Made by a program: the position numbers and the translations under genes. From positions 1 to 64,000 of the forward strand of contig JAZDHY010000067.1 in the NCBI GenBank assembly GCA_043805435.1: a stretch of 64,000 bases of DNA, read 5' to 3'. The notes under the pieces were generated by a model. It did not search any database and was not told the origin of the DNA. It worked only from the letters and a program-made list of their open reading frames with translations. The stretch is from JAEXOD01 sp043805435. Its GTDB lineage: Bacteria; Bacteroidota; Ignavibacteria; Ignavibacteriales; Melioribacteraceae. Position 1 is the stretch's first letter. Each line of letters begins with the position of its first letter. This document shows positions 7,901 through 16,447 of this stretch, piece by piece.

Positions 7901-9028
7901 CTATTTTCCTCTTGTTTTCATATTAATAATACTCAATAAAACGAATAAAAATGTCATTCCCATTAGTACTAAAGTTTGAATCCAATAATATCCTATACCA
8001 AGCCCTTTAATCATAATTGTCTTTACAATACTTATAAACCAAGTTGCGGGTATAATATTTGAGATATATTGCAATGGTAAGGCCATACTTTCTATTGGAA
8101 ATATAAAACCGGTTAAAAGCATTGTTGGCATCATAAGTGTTATTAACGAAGTATACATTGCCTCTTGTTGAGTATTTGACTTAGTCGATATCAATATTCC
8201 AAGCGATAAAGAAGTAATAGCAAATAAAAAACATTGCAGCAATAGAGCAAAAACATTTCCCCTAAGTGGTAATGCAAAAACAAAAATCCCCATAAATAAA
8301 ATAATAACTGAATTTATCATTGATAATAACAAGTATGGGAAAACCTTCCCAATAATTATAGTGAATGGTTTCAGAGGTGTGATTATCAAAATACCAAAAG
8401 TACCTAGTTCTTTCTCTTTAGCTATTGTTATTGCAGTTAACAAAGATGAAATAAGCATTAAAACCAAAGCCATTACACCGGGTATAAAAACATAAACTGA
8501 TCTCAGATTGGGATTATATAACATTCTTGTTTTTATATAAATTGATGAAGTCTTAATTTCATTTTTATTTAAGTTTGATGTAAAATCATTAATTATTGAA
8601 ATTGCGTAGTTTGATAGCGTGTTCGCTGTGTTCAAATCAGAAGCGTCGGTAACCAATTGAATACTTGCTTTTTTTTCTTTATAAATATTTCGGTCAAAAT
8701 CACATGGGATAATGAACACCATTTTTATACTTCCCTGCTTGAATTCTCTTTCAATATCCGTTTCATTATTAAGATATTTTTTTATGTTAAAATATCCCGA
8801 GGCGCTTAGCTTATTTACCAGAGACAAACTTAATGGAGTATTGACTTCGTCTATTACAGCGATTTCAGCATTTTTTATTTCATTCGTTAATGCTAGTCCA
8901 AACAAAATCACCTGTGCCAATGGCATAACAAATAAAATCAACAATGTTCTTCCATCTCTAAAGATATGATAAAATTCCTTTACAATAAAAGCGTATAGCT
9001 GTCCAATAAAAATATTTTTCTCTTTCAT
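7901..9028 (-). CDS. ybhS: ABC-2 type export permease, YbhS-like
   Basis: 375 residues with the same plan as its neighbour: N-terminal helix (about 25-45), a roughly 130-residue extracytoplasmic domain, then about five helices. The coupling motif TIAKEKELGTFGILIITPL is shared with the partner permease. The ATG overlaps the upstream ATPase stop by four bases (ATGA), indicating translational coupling. The pair corresponds to YbhS and YbhR of the YbhFSR exporter of enterobacteria, which handles cations and some cephalosporins; that substrate range cannot be transferred with confidence. Confidence 0.85.
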   Translation of the reverse strand: MKEKNIFIGQLYAFIVKEFYHIFRDGRTLLILFVMPLAQVILFGLALTNEIKNAEIAVIDEVNTPLSLSLVNKLSASGYFNIKKYLNNETDIEREFKQGSIKMVFIIPCDFDRNIYKEKKASIQLVTDASDLNTANTLSNYAISIINDFTSNLNKNEIKTSSIYIKTRMLYNPNLRSVYVFIPGVMALVLMLISSLLTAITIAKEKELGTFGILIITPLKPFTIIIGKVFPYLLLSMINSVIILFMGIFVFALPLRGNVFALLLQCFLFAITSLSLGILISTKSNTQQEAMYTSLITLMMPTMLLTGFIFPIESMALPLQYISNIIPATWFISIVKTIMIKGLGIGYYWIQTLVLMGMTFLFVLLSIINMKTRGK

Positions 9029-9771
9029 TCTTTATTTACCGTTCCTCTTGCCAATATTTGAAAAACACCGTCCATATTTTGTGAATTAAATTTAGCCTTA
9101 AGTTCCTTTGGTGTCCCCAAGGCTTTAATTTCGCCATCAACCATAATAGACACTCTGTTACAATATTCAGCCTCATCCATATAGTGTGTTGTTACAAAAA
9201 TTGTAGTGCCGTTATTTGATGCCTCGTATATCAAATCCCAGAATTGTCTTCTTATTATTGGGTCTACGCCTCCCGTAGGCTCATCTAAAAAAATGATTTT
9301 AGGATTGTGAACTAAAGCTAGTGCAAATGACAATTTTTGTTTCCAACCCAATGGAAGCTTTTCGACATTACTTTTTTTCCATTTTGATATCCCGAATTTT
9401 TCTACAATCATCTCAGTCTTTTCTTTGATTTCCGATTTTTTCAAGCCATAAATCCCACTATAAAATCTGATATTCTGTTCAATTGTTAGGTTTTCGTATA
9501 AAGAAAATTTTTGACTCATATAACCAATACTTTGTTTTATTTCCTCTGACTCCTTATAAATATCGTATCCGGCAACTACTGCAGTTCCGCTTGAGGGCTT
9601 CAATAATCCGCACAACATTCTAATTGTTGTTGTTTTACCAGCACCATTTGCCCCTAGAAATCCTAAAATTTCTCCTTTATCAACCTCAAAGGAAATTTTA
9701 TTGACAGATACAAAATCACCAAAATTTTTTGTTAATTCTTTAACCGTTATTATACTCATATTATTTTTCAT
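9025..9771 (-). CDS. ABC exporter ATPase equivalent to the C-terminal half of YbhF
   Basis: 248 residues, a single ABC domain. Walker A is GANGAGKT (about 40-47), the Q-loop Gln is Q87 (SQKFSLY), Walker B with catalytic Glu is IIFLDE (E164), and the switch His is H196 in TTHYMDEA. The signature motif is degenerate: LPLGWKQ (139-145) instead of LSGGQ. The partner ATPase in the same operon has the opposite pattern, so only one composite ATP site in the dimer should be fully catalytic. The start is immediately after the TolC-family stop. In enterobacteria both halves are fused in one YbhF polypeptide. Confidence 0.88.
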   Translation of the reverse strand: MKNNMSIITVKELTKNFGDFVSVNKISFEVDKGEILGFLGANGAGKTTTIRMLCGLLKPSSGTAVVAGYDIYKESEEIKQSIGYMSQKFSLYENLTIEQNIRFYSGIYGLKKSEIKEKTEMIVEKFGISKWKKSNVEKLPLGWKQKLSFALALVHNPKIIFLDEPTGGVDPIIRRQFWDLIYEASNNGTTIFVTTHYMDEAEYCNRVSIMVDGEIKALGTPKELKAKFNSQNMDGVFQILARGTVNKE

Positions 9772-11091
9772 CTAATATATTTTTTTACCAAGCGCTTTTT
9801 CTAAGCTCACTTGTGAAATTCTAATGTCTATCTCCCCAGTCAAATAATTTAGTTCCAATTCTATCTGCTCTGTTTCCGCATCCACTAAATCCGCATTTGT
9901 TGCTTGTTGATTTTGGTACAATTCTTTAATAATTCTATAATTCTCATTTGCCAAATCTTTCGTCTTCTTTTTAATAACTAATGTTTTTTTATCGTTTTCA
10001 TATTTATTTAAGCAGTCTTTAACGTTAATTCCAATATCCTCCTTTAGCTGATTGAGTTGCTGTTGATTTTGATAATGAGACTCTTCAATTTGTTGAACCG
10101 CGTAATTACTTCTTCCCCAATTCCACAGTTCCCAACTTAGATTCAGATTTATAGCCCATGTATTTTTAAATTGATCAATAGTGGGCATAATCCTTTGATT
10201 AGGTTTGGAATAGTAATAATTCCCGTTAAATGAAATGGTAGGATAGTAATCTGATTTTGCTAAATCCGAAGTAGATTGTATAATCTGTTCATTAATTTTG
10301 GTTATTTTAATTTCACTTCTTGTTTCAATTGAATGTATTATCATTTCATCTGATATTTCAACTGGCTCAATCTCTTCCTGGAAACTGTATTCTAATGAAT
10401 AATTTAAAGTGTTATCCACTCCGATTTTATTCAATAATTTTACCATATTTAATTCATATTGATTAGTAGTTATAATTAATTTTAATTCTATTTTGGCTTT
10501 ATGAATCTCGTATTTAAGTATCTCATTTTTTAACACTTTACCATTTTTAAATAGATTTGTGATTATTTGTAAATGTTCATCTACACTTTCCAATTTTAAT
10601 TTTAAATAATCAATTTCTTTTTTTAGTTTGTATGAGTCATAAAATTGATATGTAACCTCAAGTGCTTCATCATTCATTTTTGCTTCTATTTGAATATTTT
10701 GCCTATTATATTCTTCATTCACTATCTCTATCTGTTTTTGTATTCTAAATCCTGCAAATATAAGCTGGTTAAGGGAAAGTTGAGCATTGTAATTATTAAA
10801 TATTGATTTAGAAATTGTGACTGGTCCGTTGGTAATACCAGGCAAGTCAACCTGAAATGGGGAAACTTTACTAAGTCTTGAGTATCCGGCGTAAAGTTTA
10901 ATATCCGGTAATAAATACGTGTTGATTTCTAAAATCTTTGCCTTCTGGCTGCGTAGTTTTGACTTTTCTATATTAGTCTGGAAACTTTTTTCAAGGCTTA
11001 ACTGTATGCATTTTGATAAGGTTAATTTTTGCTCTTGAGAAAATATTGTGCTTCCAATCATCAATATCGAGATAAATATATTTTTTAACAT
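9772..11091 (-). CDS. TolC-family outer membrane efflux protein
   Basis: 439 residues. A signal peptide (about 1-18, ending IFSQ) precedes two repeats of the outer membrane efflux protein domain, rich in long amphipathic helices (about 120-240 and 330-425) with short strands between. It would form the trimeric channel for the HlyD-type adaptor and ABC-2 permeases encoded around it. The gene sits between the two ATPase genes, an unusual insertion point since the ATPases are one gene in the E. coli system. It is 18 bases downstream of the first ATPase and abuts the second. Confidence 0.88.
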   Translation of the reverse strand: MLKNIFISILMIGSTIFSQEQKLTLSKCIQLSLEKSFQTNIEKSKLRSQKAKILEINTYLLPDIKLYAGYSRLSKVSPFQVDLPGITNGPVTISKSIFNNYNAQLSLNQLIFAGFRIQKQIEIVNEEYNRQNIQIEAKMNDEALEVTYQFYDSYKLKKEIDYLKLKLESVDEHLQIITNLFKNGKVLKNEILKYEIHKAKIELKLIITTNQYELNMVKLLNKIGVDNTLNYSLEYSFQEEIEPVEISDEMIIHSIETRSEIKITKINEQIIQSTSDLAKSDYYPTISFNGNYYYSKPNQRIMPTIDQFKNTWAINLNLSWELWNWGRSNYAVQQIEESHYQNQQQLNQLKEDIGINVKDCLNKYENDKKTLVIKKKTKDLANENYRIIKELYQNQQATNADLVDAETEQIELELNYLTGEIDIRISQVSLEKALGKKIY

Positions 11092-11109
11092 CGTTTATCC
11101 TTTTTTGTT

Positions 11110-12018
11110 TTAATTACTCATTAATTCTATAAAACAATCTTCTATTGTGGGGTTTGTAATTTTTATTTCAATATCATTATGGCCTTTAAATTTTAAGTAA
11201 TCCTTTGTTAGATTGATTTCTATGTTATTATCTTTTAAGGTTAAATGCACATATTCGCCAAAAGCATAACAAGTTTTTGTGTTTTCATTATCCCTCAAAT
11301 CATTTATTAATTTATAGATATTATTGCTTTTTACAGCAAAAAGTGTATTGCCATAATGTTTAGTTATTTTATCTGGTTTATCAATTGCCATGGTTTTTCC
11401 TTTTTGAATTAAAGCAATTCTATCGCACTGAAGAGCTTCATCCATGTACGGTGTAGAAACCACAATTGTAATTTCTCGTTCTCTCAGTCTTTTTAATAGC
11501 TGCCAAAATTCTTTTCTAGAAACAGCATCTACACCTGTAGTTGGTTCATCTAAAAATAGCACTTTGGGTTTATGAATTAAAGCACAACTTAGGGCAAGTT
11601 TTTGTTTCATTCCACCCGATAATTTACCAGCCCTTCTATCTTTGAATGGTTCTATCTGCTGATATATTTCTTTTATAATTTCATAATTTTCATTAAGTGT
11701 TGTGCCAAAAACTGAAGCAAAAAATTTTATATTTTCTTCAATGCTCAAATCATGGTATAAAGAAAATTTTCCGGGCATATATCCTATGATTTTTCTTATT
11801 TTTTTATAATCTACATTAACATCAAACCCTTCAACTTTGGCTTTTCCTGAAGTTGCCAATTGTGCAGTAACAAAAATTTTAATTAGTGTTGATTTGCCGC
11901 AACCGTCTGCTCCAATCAAGCCAAAGATTTCCCCTTGTTCAACATTAAAACTAATATTATCTAATGCAATTATCTTACCATAATTCTTGGTTATGCTATC
12001 AGCTGAAATAGAGATCAT
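11110..12018 (-). CDS. ABC exporter ATPase equivalent to the N-terminal half of YbhF
   Basis: 302 residues: an ABC domain (about 1-220) plus a C-terminal extension. Walker A is GADGCGKS (36-43), the signature LSGGMKQ (133-139) is canonical, and Walker B is VLFLDE (E158). The switch His is replaced by Pro (P190, in VSTPYMDEA) and the Q-loop Gln by Gly (G83, in MPGKFSLY). These losses match the non-catalytic half of a heterodimer; the partner ATPase keeps Gln and His but has lost the signature. It overlaps the HlyD-type gene by four bases (ATGA). Confidence 0.88.
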   Translation of the reverse strand: MISISADSITKNYGKIIALDNISFNVEQGEIFGLIGADGCGKSTLIKIFVTAQLATSGKAKVEGFDVNVDYKKIRKIIGYMPGKFSLYHDLSIEENIKFFASVFGTTLNENYEIIKEIYQQIEPFKDRRAGKLSGGMKQKLALSCALIHKPKVLFLDEPTTGVDAVSRKEFWQLLKRLREREITIVVSTPYMDEALQCDRIALIQKGKTMAIDKPDKITKHYGNTLFAVKSNNIYKLINDLRDNENTKTCYAFGEYVHLTLKDNNIEINLTKDYLKFKGHNDIEIKITNPTIEDCFIELMSN

Positions 12019-12926
12019 TTTATGTCCCCTTCAAATTTAACTTCTGCGGGCATACCAATTTTTATCCCGCCGTCATTTTCAACTTTTATTTTGATAGCAT
12101 AAACAAAATTTACACGTTCTTCTTTAGTTTGAATCATTTTAGGTGTAAATTCGGACTGGTCACTAATCCAAGTTAAAATCCCCCGATACTCTTTATAATT
12201 TCCGTCAGATTTGTCCACAAAAATTTTTACATTCTGCCCAATTTTAATCTGATGTATTTGATTCTCTGTCACATAAGCTCTCAAATTTAAAGTTCGCAAA
12301 TCTGCAATTTTGTAGATTGGGTTCCCGGCCACAATCATTTCTCCTTGTTCGTGGTATTTTCCTATAACACATCCTTGAATTGGATTAATTATATTACATT
12401 TGCTAATCTTCTCATTAATTTGGTCGATCTGTCTTAACAAAGGCTCTTTTTCAGATAGAATTGATTTGGAACTAATTGCAGCATTATAATTTTCAGCTTT
12501 TATTTTTCTTTCCAATACATCTACCTGTGTTAGCACATTGTCATATTGTTGTTGAGTAATACTGTTAGCTTTAAACAGATTTTCAGATCGTAGTTTTTCT
12601 TTTTGAGCATTCTCAAGTTCACTTTTAAGAATTTCTATGTTCGCGGTTGGATCTGGCAGTTTTTTATCCAACGCACTGATAGTTGCTTCAATTTGTTTTT
12701 TTTGTAAATAAAGTTCAGTAGTATCTATTTTGCCAACTATCTGGTTTGAATTAAGGTTTTGTCCCTCTTCTAATTTCAGGCCTATTATCTTCCCGCTAGC
12801 TTCAGCAGAAACCATAATCTCTGTTGATTCAAAATTTCCATTTGCATCATTTTTGCTGGTGTCAGTATTACATCCGTTTAAGATGAAAAAGGGGATTGTG
12901 ATTATAAAAATTTTCGTTAATCTCAT
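12015..12926 (-). CDS. HlyD/YbhG-type periplasmic adaptor lipoprotein
   Basis: 303 residues. A lipobox LNGC places the lipidated cysteine at C19, so the protein is anchored in the inner membrane by lipid. A biotinyl-lipoyl-like half (EASGKIIGLKLEEGQNL, about 42-58) leads to an alpha-hairpin (about 75-170) and a return half with VIGKYHEQGEMI, then a beta-barrel domain. It bridges the ABC-2 permeases and the TolC-family channel. It is the first structural gene after the TetR regulator; the 77-base gap holds a TetR-type operator (12961-12987). Confidence 0.87.
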   Translation of the reverse strand: MRLTKIFIITIPFFILNGCNTDTSKNDANGNFESTEIMVSAEASGKIIGLKLEEGQNLNSNQIVGKIDTTELYLQKKQIEATISALDKKLPDPTANIEILKSELENAQKEKLRSENLFKANSITQQQYDNVLTQVDVLERKIKAENYNAAISSKSILSEKEPLLRQIDQINEKISKCNIINPIQGCVIGKYHEQGEMIVAGNPIYKIADLRTLNLRAYVTENQIHQIKIGQNVKIFVDKSDGNYKEYRGILTWISDQSEFTPKMIQTKEERVNFVYAIKIKVENDGGIKIGMPAEVKFEGDIK

Positions 12927-12960
12927 TTTATTTCCTTTTTTATTTTAGTATCAACTAATA

Positions 12961-12987
12961 AACTATTTGGTTTAACTATTTGGTTAA
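12961..12987 (-). promoter_or_regulatory. TetR-type operator upstream of the export genes
   Basis: TTAACTA-TT-TGGTTAA (12972-12987) is a near-perfect palindrome, one base off the perfect copy found before the regulator gene itself. A further half-like copy AACTATTTGGTT sits immediately left (12961-12972), giving a tandem site. It lies 35 bases upstream of the HlyD-type start, suitable for repressing a promoter internal to the operon. Confidence 0.55.
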
Positions 12988-13003
12988 TTATTGGGCAAAA
13001 TTT

Positions 13004-13603
13004 TTATAGTTCGTATTGTTTTAAAATCATTTCTACAATTAATTCTTTTCTATATTCAATAAAGTTTTTGAATACATCATCATTATATCCGCTGATAGAT
13101 TGTATCATTGGCTTTGCAAGTAGAGGGAACGAAACTAATGACATCATATCAACTAATATTTGTATCGGATCAACATTTTTAATTTCTTTATTTTTGGCAG
13201 CTTCATTTATTTGTATAAAAAAATTAGTTTTTGCAATCAACTTATCAGCTGATAATTGTTTTTCAAATAAAGTTTGGTTCTGATGAATTTCATTAATAAC
13301 GAATGGTAATATGTCTTGTTGATTAATAAAAAAATCTGTAAATGAGCATACAGCTACTTTTATTTTTAATTTCCAGTCTATTTTATCATCTAGTAATTTT
13401 ACAGTAAATCTTAAGAACTCATCAATTACTTCGTGGAATACTTTGCTAAATAATAGTTCTTTACTTGTATAATAATAATGCAACATCGCTTTATTAATTT
13501 TTGCTTCATCAGCAATTTCTTGCATTCTGGCTCCCGCAAAACCTTTTCTTTTGAAAATTACTCTTGCGGCATTAAGAATTATTTGTTCTGTATCATTTTT
13601 CAT
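13004..13603 (-). CDS. TetR-family transcriptional regulator of the export operon
   Basis: 199 residues. The N-terminal HTH (about 5-52) shows AARVIFKRKGFAGARMQEIADEA followed by KAMLHYYYTSKELLF, the standard TetR pattern. The C-terminal helices (about 60-195) form a ligand and dimer domain with a TetR_C-like profile, similar in context to CecR (YbiH), which controls ybhGFSR in E. coli. It is the first gene of the operon. A perfect palindrome TTAACCA-TT-TGGTTAA (13623-13638) lies 20 bases upstream of its start and is repeated imperfectly before the next gene, so autorepression plus control of the exporter is likely. The inducing ligand is unknown. Confidence 0.85.
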   Translation of the reverse strand: MKNDTEQIILNAARVIFKRKGFAGARMQEIADEAKINKAMLHYYYTSKELLFSKVFHEVIDEFLRFTVKLLDDKIDWKLKIKVAVCSFTDFFINQQDILPFVINEIHQNQTLFEKQLSADKLIAKTNFFIQINEAAKNKEIKNVDPIQILVDMMSLVSFPLLAKPMIQSISGYNDDVFKNFIEYRKELIVEMILKQYEL

Positions 13604-13622
13604 TTTTGTTTGACACTTTTAT

Positions 13623-13638
13623 TTAACCATTTGGTTAA
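13623..13638. promoter_or_regulatory. Perfect TetR-type operator before the regulator gene
   Basis: TTAACCA (13623-13629) and TGGTTAA (13632-13638) are exact reverse complements around a two-base centre. The same sequence with one change occurs at 12972-12987. Position and duplication make this the best candidate binding site of the TetR regulator encoded just downstream. Confidence 0.65.
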
Positions 13639-13803
13639 TAAATCTAATAAAAATAAATATTATTTACAAATTGTTTTATTTAAAATTTAATAACTAAGAA
13701 TAAATAAATTAAAAATTGCTCAAGGCGTTATCATTTAAACTTTTTCTTGAATAATATTTTTAAGTCTTTTTACTCGAATAATTCTAAGTACAGGGAAGTT
13801 ATT

Positions 13804-13944
13804 ATGTTAAGTATAAAGGAGATTTATTGGAAAAAGTATCCAAGGTTAATAGAGTTTATTGATAGGCAAATTAATAACTTACTAACTCAGAAAAAGATAG
13901 ACAATACAAATAACAAAGCCGAAAATCTAAAAAAAACAGATTGA
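13804..13944 (+). CDS. Small hypothetical protein
   Basis: 46 residues from an ATG at 13804 preceded by AGGGAAG at a suitable distance; the longer frame from 13747 lacks a start signal. The sequence is charged and helical (KEIYWKKYPRLIEF) with no family I recognise. It is isolated between the exporter operon and proS; a hairpin with a T-run follows about 220 bases later. It may be a real small gene or chance. The remainder of 13640-14248 shows nothing else except that terminator. Confidence 0.3.
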   Translation: MLSIKEIYWKKYPRLIEFIDRQINNLLTQKKIDNTNNKAENLKKTD

Positions 13945-14161
13945 GAGAAGATAAAAAGCCATTGATAATTTTCCATGCTACCAACACGGCTTCTAAATAG
14001 TTAATTTTGTATATTAATTATTTAAGAATCAAAGCGTATACTGATTGTAAAGGTAAATGAAGAAAATATAACGGATTATCTCAATTAGTGGTATGTTCTG
14101 TAAATTTAAGATCAAATAATTGGTTAATAGGGTCTTTAATTTTACCAAAAAAACAACCGCT

Positions 14162-14181
14162 AAGTAGTGCGCTACTTTTTT
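14162..14181 (+). terminator. Rho-independent-type hairpin upstream of proS
   Basis: AAGTAG-TGCG-CTACTT followed by a T-run, oriented for plus-strand transcription and ending about 68 bases before the proS start. It could close the small gene at 13804, an unrecognised short RNA (13950-14180), or act as a leader attenuator of proS; no T-box-like elements were seen. Confidence 0.45.
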
Positions 14182-14248
14182 AACTGCCTTGCAAGTAAGC
14201 CTTCAATTTGTTATTTTTACAAGTTAAATTTTAAAATTACAGGATGTT

Positions 14249-15937
14249 ATGAAACTTAGTAAAGCATTTATTCCTACACTTAAAGAAGTTCCTGCTGATG
14301 CAGTTATTCCAAGTCATATTTTAATGTTGCGTGCCGGTATGGTGCGTATGCTTTCTGCCGGTATATATTCCTTTTTACCGCTGGGTTATAATGTATTGCA
14401 AAAAATAGCCGGTGTTATACGCCAAGAGATGGAAGCAATCGGCGGCCAGGAATTCCATCTGCCCGCATTAAATCCAAAAGAGATTTGGGAACAAACCGGA
14501 AGAGTTGAAGCCTTTGGTGATACTATGTTTCATATAAAAAACAGGGATTATGTTTTAGCTCCTACTCACGAAGAAATTATGACCTATCATGCACGCGGAG
14601 TAATTACTTCGTATAAGGATATGCCACAAATTTGGTATCAAATTCAAACCAAATTCCGTAACGAAGCACGTCCGCGCAGCGGCGTTATACGCGGCAGACA
14701 ATTTTTAATGAAAGATGCATATTCTTTAGATTCCTCTTTTGAAAATCTTGATAAATCGTATGAACTGCATAATATTGCATATAGAAAAATATTTGACCGA
14801 TGCGGAATAAAATATTTTGTAGTTGGTGCTTCAAGCGGTGCTATGGGCGGAAGCAAATCGGAAGAATTTATGGTTAAATCCGAAGCCGGTGAAGATACCG
14901 TTGCTTATTGCGAACATTGCGGATATGCCGCTAATGTTGAAGTAGCAAATTCAGTAGTAAGTCCTGTAACTTGTCATGACGTAAGTAAACAAGTTTACGA
15001 AATTTCTACCCCAAATATAAAATCAATTGACGAACTTTGTACGTTTTTAAGTATAAACGAAAATGAAACAGCAAAGTCGCGTGTATATATGGTAAACGAT
15101 ACACCTGTTTTAATTTTAATGTCCGGTAACGACGAAGTAAACGAAACAAAATTGCCTGCAATAGTAGGTGCTGATGTACGTCCCTGCCACCCTGAGGAAT
15201 TAAAAGAAATTTCCGGTGCAGATGCGGGATCAATAGGCCCAATTGGGTTTAAATATAAAATTTATGCCGATTTAAGATTAAAAGGAGCAAATAATTTATT
15301 CAGCGGTGCCAACAAAAACGATTACCACATTGGCGGAATAGATTTAGCACGTGACGTTCCGGATGTTACTTACCACGATTTGCGTACGGTAAAAAGCGGT
15401 GAAAAATGTACACGCTGCGGTAATAATTTAGATGTTTTTAAATCCATTGAATTAGGACATATTTTTAAACTCGGCACAAAATATTCGGAAGCATTAAATG
15501 CAACTTTCCTTGATGAAAACATGAAAGAGCACCCTATTGTTATGGGTAGTTACGGAATTGGCTGCGAAAGAGTTTTAGCATGTTTTATTGAACAACATAA
15601 TGACGAAAACGGCATTATATGGGAAAAATTACTTGCACCGTATTATGTGCAGTTGTTAGGCTTAAACATGAAAAAAGATATAATTATTGAAGCTTGCGAA
15701 AACATTTACAATAAATTAAACGAACTTAAAATTCCTACTTTGTTTGATGATAGAAACAGTGTTCAGGCAGGTGTTAAATTTAAAGATGCCGATCTTTTAG
15801 GTATGCCTTTACAAATTATTGTAGGCGAAAAAAGTTTGTTAGAAAATCAGGTGGAAATAAAAGTCCGCAAAACAAACGAAAGAATTAAAGTTTCTTTAGA
15901 TGATTTATACAATAAAATTAATGAGTTGTTAGGTTAA
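14249..15937 (+). CDS. proS: Proline-tRNA ligase, bacterial type with editing domain
   Basis: 562 residues, close to the E. coli enzyme. The class II core shows motif 1 (about 30-70), the proline-binding T106-x-E108 (APTHEE), motif 2 with R137 (FRNEARPRSG) and motif 3 MGSYGIGCERVL (about 430-441). Between motifs 2 and 3 is the INS domain (about 225-400) that clears misacylated alanine; its VNETKLPA segment corresponds to the conserved NExKL editing region. The anticodon-binding domain ends the protein (LFDDRN, AGVKFKDADLLGMP). This is the bacterial type, not the shorter archaeal or eukaryotic type. The ribosome site is weak (CAGGATGTT). Confidence 0.95.
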   Translation: MKLSKAFIPTLKEVPADAVIPSHILMLRAGMVRMLSAGIYSFLPLGYNVLQKIAGVIRQEMEAIGGQEFHLPALNPKEIWEQTGRVEAFGDTMFHIKNRDYVLAPTHEEIMTYHARGVITSYKDMPQIWYQIQTKFRNEARPRSGVIRGRQFLMKDAYSLDSSFENLDKSYELHNIAYRKIFDRCGIKYFVVGASSGAMGGSKSEEFMVKSEAGEDTVAYCEHCGYAANVEVANSVVSPVTCHDVSKQVYEISTPNIKSIDELCTFLSINENETAKSRVYMVNDTPVLILMSGNDEVNETKLPAIVGADVRPCHPEELKEISGADAGSIGPIGFKYKIYADLRLKGANNLFSGANKNDYHIGGIDLARDVPDVTYHDLRTVKSGEKCTRCGNNLDVFKSIELGHIFKLGTKYSEALNATFLDENMKEHPIVMGSYGIGCERVLACFIEQHNDENGIIWEKLLAPYYVQLLGLNMKKDIIIEACENIYNKLNELKIPTLFDDRNSVQAGVKFKDADLLGMPLQIIVGEKSLLENQVEIKVRKTNERIKVSLDDLYNKINELLG

Positions 15938-16037
15938 AACTCTTTTAGTTTTGGATAAGCAACTTACAAAACAAAAAGAACGTGTGAGAATTGGGGAATT
16001 ATTGTAAATACAAGAAAAACCATAATTCAGCAACATG

Positions 16038-16250
16038 GAACTCCTCTGGAGTTCTGGGATTAGCGGCGGTACGTATGGTTACAAACATGGCACGGCTCGG
16101 CCGTGCTTATGTGGAATAAATACCCGTTAACGCATTACATTACATTGTGTTACATAATCCCGAAGGGATGACATGATTATAGCAAAATTAAAAATAATCG
16201 TAAAAACCCCGACAGGGTGACATTATTTGTGATATTGGAATAGCATTCCA
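16038..16250. repeat. Cluster of short REP-like palindromes
   Basis: The 510-base gap after proS contains several GC-rich hairpins out of character with the AT-rich surroundings: GAACTCC-TCT-GGAGTTC (16038-16054), GCACGGC-TCG-GCCGTGC (16090-16106), CCCGAAGGGATG (about 16159-16170) and CCCCGACAGGGTGAC (about 16208-16221). They look like the short imperfect palindromes scattered between genes in this phylum. No coding frame or RNA gene was recognised there. Confidence 0.5.
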
Positions 16251-16447
16251 TTTATATTTTTCCACAATTTCACTTTTCCTGTATTGTGTTCAAGTTTTTT
16301 TGTACTAAAATAATTAAATTTATTAGCGATTTCTTTAGAAAACGATCAACAATTGCCATCATATTTCTGCAATGTATTTATGTTCCATATTCGGCAATAA
16401 ATTAATCACTCAAGGAATTTATTCCTTAATTTAGCGTTAAAATTATT

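Noticed and set aside
2199..16250. CRISPR array
   Set aside because: The repeats in the intergenic regions are palindromic, differ from each other and lack regular spacing; no cas genes are present.
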